Assembly: GCA_964451955.1 (NCBI GenBank)
Contig: CAYVKG010000006.1
Coordinates: forward strand, 23,778 to 87,777
Reading direction: 5' to 3'
Length of the DNA stretch: 64,000 bases
Source of the DNA: JAPLNB01 sp964451955
Lineage (GTDB): Bacteria > Planctomycetota > Phycisphaerae > Tepidisphaerales > Tepidisphaeraceae
The position numbers and the translations under genes were made by a program. Of the stretch, positions 60,282 through 64,000 are shown piece after piece. Under the pieces are notes generated by a model that made no database searches, was not told where the DNA came from, and saw only the letters and a program-made list of their open reading frames with translations. Position 1 is the first letter of the stretch, and every line of letters starts with the position of its first letter.

Positions 60282-61082
60282 CTATATCTGCGAGCCGGCC
60301 AGAGGCTTCAGCACGAGGTTGATGATGAGTGACGGATCGGTGTCCTTGTAGGTGGCATCGGCCCGCAGTTTCTGCCAGCCGGCACTTCTTCCGAAGGCGC
60401 TCCATCCCTTGCCCATGGCTGCCTCATCGTCAAATCCGAGCATGTACGTGACGTTGGGGAAGTGTGACCCTGCCAGAGCGCGGCCACCAAAAACCGGCGC
60501 CATGCCGCAATCACGGAAAATCTGAATTTCACCTCCTTCCGTGAACATCTGCATCTTCCGATAGGCTTTCACGTCATTGTGGGCCTGGTAAATCCGCAAC
60601 TGCATGATGCGCGTGGCGGCCTTGGTGGGCACTTCCACTTTCGAGACCGCCCCGAAACTCGTCATCACCGACGTCTCACATCCGGTATATGCCGGCTCCT
60701 TCCGCGGAGCATCTAGGATTCCCGGGGCGGCCTTCTGATATTCCTCGTCGGCCGCGAGTTTGTCGGCAAGCGTGAGGAACGACTCGACAGAGTTGTGGGG
60801 AAGGACGAGGTAGAGATTGGTGCTGTCGGCCTTGAGGTTGACCTTTGCCAGGTCGCCCTTGTATGCCTCGAAGACGCCCACGGGCGTCACACCCGCCCGA
60901 TTCAGCGCGGGTACCATGGTCTGGCCCACAAACTCCGCGAAAGCCTTCTGTTTTGCGTCCGAAGCGAATGTGTACAGGCGCAGTTCAACGATCTGCTTCG
61001 GGGCCTGATCGGCCGCCGGCGCGATGCCGGCGCCCAAGAGGCACGTTCCCGCCGCCGCCATGAGGAATTCTCGTCGTTTCAT
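60282..61082 (-). CDS. Tat-exported NIPSNAP family protein
   Basis: A 266-residue protein with Tat signal (MKRREFLMAAAGTCLLGAG). Two ferredoxin-like NIPSNAP units: IVELRLYTFASDAKQKAFAEFVG...VGVFEAYKGD and RIMQLRIYQAHNDVKAYRKMQMFTEGGEIQIFRDCGMAPVFGG, with YMLGFDDEAAMGKGWSAF. Function of bacterial exported NIPSNAP proteins is unknown; they often pair with oxidoreductases or hydrolases. GAAGGAG sits 9 bases before the ATG at 61082. Divergent from the fourth oxidoreductase. Confidence 0.85.
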   Translation of the reverse strand: MKRREFLMAAAGTCLLGAGIAPAADQAPKQIVELRLYTFASDAKQKAFAEFVGQTMVPALNRAGVTPVGVFEAYKGDLAKVNLKADSTNLYLVLPHNSVESFLTLADKLAADEEYQKAAPGILDAPRKEPAYTGCETSVMTSFGAVSKVEVPTKAATRIMQLRIYQAHNDVKAYRKMQMFTEGGEIQIFRDCGMAPVFGGRALAGSHFPNVTYMLGFDDEAAMGKGWSAFGRSAGWQKLRADATYKDTDPSLIINLVLKPLAGSQI

Positions 61083-61250
61083 GCGTGTCATCTCCTTCAA
61101 TCGGTTACCGTTCTTCGCCGCAAGTTGCCAGTCTACGCAAAATGCTCCCACATTACAGATACCGGGAGCGATAGCGTCGGTTGACGATTGAAAAATGCAG
61201 TCCGACAAACCACAATGAGCCGGCCAGTCAAACCCAAAGGAGCAACCAAC

Positions 61251-62534
61251 GTGAGCAGCGTCAAAATCACCCGGCGGCGGTTCGTGGCCAGCGCGGTCTC
61301 TGCGACACTCTCGCCTTGGATCGTGCCGGCGTCAGTTCTCGGACGGAATCCCCCGTCGGAACGCATCACGATGGGTTTCATTGGAACCGGGAACCAGGGG
61401 AACCAACACATCGCCGGCGGACCTTGGACGACCTCCGCGGGGTTCCTGGGGCGTGACGATGCCCATATCCTGGCAATCTGCGATGTCGAGCAGGATCGCC
61501 TCGATCGGACCAAACAGCGCATCGAGGACGCCTATGCCGGCAAGATCGGACAGTCGGTCTACAAGGGGTGTGCGACCTATCGGGATTTCCGCGAACTGCT
61601 TGCCCGCCGGGATATCGACGCGGTGCTCATTGCCTCCCCGGATCACTGGCATGCCCTGATGTCGATCGCCGCGATCAAGGCGGGGAAGGACGTTTACTGC
61701 GAAAAACCCATTTCCCTCACGATTCGCGAGGTCCGCGAGATGGTGAACGCCGCCCGGCGATACTCGCGAATCCTCCAGGCGGGGACCCAGCAGCGTTCGT
61801 CGGGTGCGTTCCGATACGCGTGCGAACTGGTGCGCAACGGGCGAATCGGGAAATTGCTTCGGGCCCATGTCAACGTCGGCGGGACCTCGGCGTGTTTCGA
61901 CGCCCCGGAGGCCCCCGTCCCCAAGGGGCTCGATTGGGATTTGTGGCTCGGTCCCTCGCCCTGGCGGCCCTACAGCCCCTCCATCCATCGCGGGTGGATG
62001 GCGCATCGCGATTACTCTGGCGGCGAAATGACAAACTGGGGCGCCCACCATTTCGACATCGCTCAGTGGGGCATCGGCGCTGATGACACGGGCCCCGCCG
62101 AGATTCATCCCCCCGACGGCAAAGAGCACAAGTTCCTGACCTATCGTTATGCGAACGGCGTTGAGATTGTTCACGGCGGCCATCCCCTCTCGGGCGTCAC
62201 GTTCGTCGGCACCGATGGAATCGTGAATACCGACCGCTGGTTCTGCAAGAGCGAACCCGCGTCCATTGCCAAGACGCCGATCGGTCCCAACGATCTCCAC
62301 CTCTATGTCAGCAACAATCACCACGACAACTTCCTGGACGCTGTCCGCACCCGAAGACTCCCTGTTGCCGACATCGCCGTCATTGCCCGGTCAATTACCG
62401 TCTGCCACCTCGGCAACATCGCCTATTGGCTCAATCGCACTCTGAGGTGGGACCCGGTCAAAGAGCAGTTCATCAACGACGCCGAGGCCGACCGCTGGCT
62501 CGACCGACCCAAACGACCGCCCTGGCGGCTCTAG
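61251..62534 (+). CDS. Tat-exported Gfo/Idh/MocA family oxidoreductase (copy 4)
   Basis: About 427 residues from a GTG at 61251 (AAAGGAG 8 bases upstream), reading MSSVKITRRRFVASAVSATL, a Tat signal. The Rossmann motif is MGFIGTGNQGNQH; ASPDHWHALMSIAAIKAGKDVYCEKPIS has the EKP motif; and GGEMTNWGAHHFDIAQWG is the second-domain motif. Two upstream ATGs (61188 and 61215) are possible starts but lack a ribosome site. Subfamily ending WDPVKEQFINDAEADRWLDRP is common in planctomycetes. Confidence 0.88.
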   Translation: MSSVKITRRRFVASAVSATLSPWIVPASVLGRNPPSERITMGFIGTGNQGNQHIAGGPWTTSAGFLGRDDAHILAICDVEQDRLDRTKQRIEDAYAGKIGQSVYKGCATYRDFRELLARRDIDAVLIASPDHWHALMSIAAIKAGKDVYCEKPISLTIREVREMVNAARRYSRILQAGTQQRSSGAFRYACELVRNGRIGKLLRAHVNVGGTSACFDAPEAPVPKGLDWDLWLGPSPWRPYSPSIHRGWMAHRDYSGGEMTNWGAHHFDIAQWGIGADDTGPAEIHPPDGKEHKFLTYRYANGVEIVHGGHPLSGVTFVGTDGIVNTDRWFCKSEPASIAKTPIGPNDLHLYVSNNHHDNFLDAVRTRRLPVADIAVIARSITVCHLGNIAYWLNRTLRWDPVKEQFINDAEADRWLDRPKRPPWRL

Positions 62535-62665
62535 CCGGATCGGAATCGCCGTTTTCCTGAAACTCATGGCCTGTCCGAGCGTCCAATCGGGCTGTTGAGG
62601 CTCGCCCTGATCGTCCCCGCCGCGGGAGGCATCAGGTGCCTCGGACAACCCAGAAGGAGTCTTCC

Positions 62666-63874
62666 ATGCGGACTACTCATTGTCTGCCGCCTGTGTTTCT
62701 GTTTGCCCTGATGATGGTTTTGACCGCCGACGCCTACGCGAGGATCAAGTTGATCACGTTGCCCCCGCGAGAACGCGTCGAGATTCAACTGGACAATCCA
62801 CATGCGACGCTTGTTGAAGAAGAGCGAGTCGTTCCTCTGGTCAAGGGCGAGAACCAGGTCGATTTTTCGTGGGCGAACACGCAGATTGACCCCGAGACGA
62901 TCGTGTTCCGCGTGATCGCGCCCCTCGGAGACAAGAAAATCGACGTCAAAGTCCTCTCCGTGAGCTATCCGCCCAACGAGGCGGCGCTCGTGTGGTCCGT
63001 CGGGTCGAGCGATTCCGGATCCGCTCGCGTCCGCATCAGCTACATCCTCGGAAACCTATCCAAGAACTTCAACTACCGCGCCATTGCCTCCCGCGACGAA
63101 TCCACGCTCACCCTCGCGCAGTACATCCGGCTTCAGAACTTCGCCAACGAGGAGTTCGGAAATACCAGCCTCTGGGCGGGCTTTGGACAGGAATTCCACA
63201 AGCCCGTCGGCCTGAGCGAGACCAAGGAGATGCTTATGGGCAAGTTCCAGAAGGTGCCCATCCGCAAGACCTATACCGCCTCGGTGCAGGAGTTCGGTTA
63301 TCTCGACCGCCCGCAGAACAAACTGCGGGTTCCAATGCACTACGTCCTCAAGAACGACAAGGCCAACAACCTGGGCTCGGCTCCCCTGCCCTATGGCAAG
63401 GTGCGCATCTTCATCGAGGGTTCAGAGAAGAACAAAGAAGCATCCACCTTCCTTGGAGAGGATTGGGGCAAATTCACCCCGATTGATGACGAAATGAAAC
63501 TCTACCTCGGCGTTGCGCAGGACATCGTCGTCAAGCGCACCATCGACCGCAATGACAATCAGCGCGTTGCCGGCAACCTTTTCAACCAGGATGTCGTCGT
63601 CAAGTACGAGATCGAAAACTTCAAAGACCAGGCCGTTACCCTCGATGTTGTGGAAAACATCCGGCAAATCCGCAACGAAGTTCTCCGCCGCGATACCGGT
63701 CGCGATGTGCAATGGGAACTCGGCAAGGAGACCTCCTTTGCCGGCGGCCCAGATAAGGAAAAGAGCACCTTCGAGCAGGTCCTCTTCCACGTCAAACTGC
63801 CCGCCCGCGGCGCCGACGGCAAGGCCGAGAAGAGCATCCAGAAACTCCATGTCATCCTGAAGAACGAGTGGTAA
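62666..63874 (+). CDS. Exported protein, DUF4139-like beta-rich family
   Basis: A 402-residue protein with signal peptide (FLFALMMVLTADAYARI). IKLITLPPRERVEIQLDNPHATLVEEERVVPLVKGENQVDFSWANTQIDPETI (shown in pieces) and ARVRISYILGNLSKNFNYRAI match the mucin-binding-like/DUF4139 pattern of paired beta-domains. The C-terminus contains AKDVVVKRT-type and VVVKYEIENFKDQAVTLDVVENI segments. AAGGAG is 8 bases before the ATG at 62666. A related gene starts 21 bases after its stop, so this is a tandem pair. Confidence 0.72.
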   Translation: MRTTHCLPPVFLFALMMVLTADAYARIKLITLPPRERVEIQLDNPHATLVEEERVVPLVKGENQVDFSWANTQIDPETIVFRVIAPLGDKKIDVKVLSVSYPPNEAALVWSVGSSDSGSARVRISYILGNLSKNFNYRAIASRDESTLTLAQYIRLQNFANEEFGNTSLWAGFGQEFHKPVGLSETKEMLMGKFQKVPIRKTYTASVQEFGYLDRPQNKLRVPMHYVLKNDKANNLGSAPLPYGKVRIFIEGSEKNKEASTFLGEDWGKFTPIDDEMKLYLGVAQDIVVKRTIDRNDNQRVAGNLFNQDVVVKYEIENFKDQAVTLDVVENIRQIRNEVLRRDTGRDVQWELGKETSFAGGPDKEKSTFEQVLFHVKLPARGADGKAEKSIQKLHVILKNEW

Positions 63875-63894
63875 GCAGCTAACGAGGTCCATCC

Positions 63895-64000
63895 ATGAAA
63901 ACCACCACAACCATCTGTCTTGCGGTGCTCCTGGCATCGATTGCCTGGGGCCGAAACGTCGATCTTTCGACCGTTCCGCGACGGCACACCGTGGAACTGA
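63895..64000 (+). CDS. Exported protein, N-terminal part (cut by window end)
   Basis: The visible 35 residues, MKTTTTICLAVLLASIAWG then RNVDLSTVPRRHTVEL, give a signal peptide and a mature start that parallels KLITLPPRERVEIQL in the preceding protein. Probably a paralogue of the upstream gene and part of the same operon (gap 20 bases). Confidence 0.7.
   Translation, partial: MKTTTTICLAVLLASIAWGRNVDLSTVPRRHTVEL

Noticed and set aside
1..64000. CRISPR arrays, tRNA and rRNA genes, insertion sequences
   Set aside because: No regularly spaced short repeats, cloverleaf-like sequence, rRNA core or transposase motifs were recognised by eye. Small tRNAs could still have been missed.

Overview
The window is GC-rich chromosomal DNA that looks like a planctomycete (Phycisphaerae-like or a related lineage; this is inference). 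The signs are a giant FG-GAP protein with a planctomycete-style N-terminal sorting motif (LLEGRMLL), a dockerin/PEP-CTERM surface protein, four exported Gfo/Idh/MocA oxidoreductases, three ThuA-domain proteins, a TMTC-like membrane/TPR protein, two bactofilin-type proteins and a Tat-exported NIPSNAP protein. I saw no tRNA, rRNA, CRISPR array or insertion sequence.

Layout. 0-9 kb: start of a DUF502-like membrane protein, TMTC-like protein, FG-GAP surface protein, GH140-like glycosidase, ADP-ribosylglycohydrolase. 9-12 kb: secreted protein, ECF sigma factor, putative anti-sigma factor and an ApbE flavin transferase. 12-28 kb: exported carbohydrate-processing block with Gfo/Idh/MocA enzymes, a sugar-isomerase-like TIM barrel, a GH106-type rhamnosidase, a LamG plus GH32-like protein, a PQQ-propeller protein, a frameshifted PEP-CTERM repeat protein and a ThuA protein. 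28-45 kb: mostly housekeeping genes (cmk, plsC, priA, xseA, a CusRS-like two-component system, a CE7 esterase, membrane proteins, a second PQQ propeller). 45-56.5 kb: a compositionally different stretch with a TrpB2-type synthase behind a possible attenuator, an FmdB zinc ribbon, a methyltransferase, two NifX-like proteins, a ruined trmO, an exported DUF2202 ferritin-like protein, a beta-helix protein, a DUF4405 membrane protein, bacterioferritin and an overlapping fur-katA pair. 56.5-64 kb: ThuA protein, two bactofilins, two more Gfo/Idh/MocA enzymes, a NIPSNAP protein and a tandem pair of related exported proteins cut by the window end.

How the genes fit together. The 5.6-28 kb and 56.7-62.5 kb parts look like periplasmic or surface breakdown of complex glycans. 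Glycosidases remove sugars such as rhamnose, apiose-like and fructose-like residues, and Tat-exported Gfo/Idh/MocA, TIM-barrel and ThuA proteins would handle oxidised sugar intermediates. The 45-56 kb part looks like iron handling and peroxide defence: ferritin-like proteins, bacterioferritin, catalase and a Fur/PerR-type repressor with a clear operator palindrome.

A notable whole-window property is base composition. For roughly the first 35 kb the given strand is very G-rich whichever way genes point, it is near balance around 43-60 kb, and it is C-rich by about 62 kb. This skew creates many long false ORFs opposite real genes.
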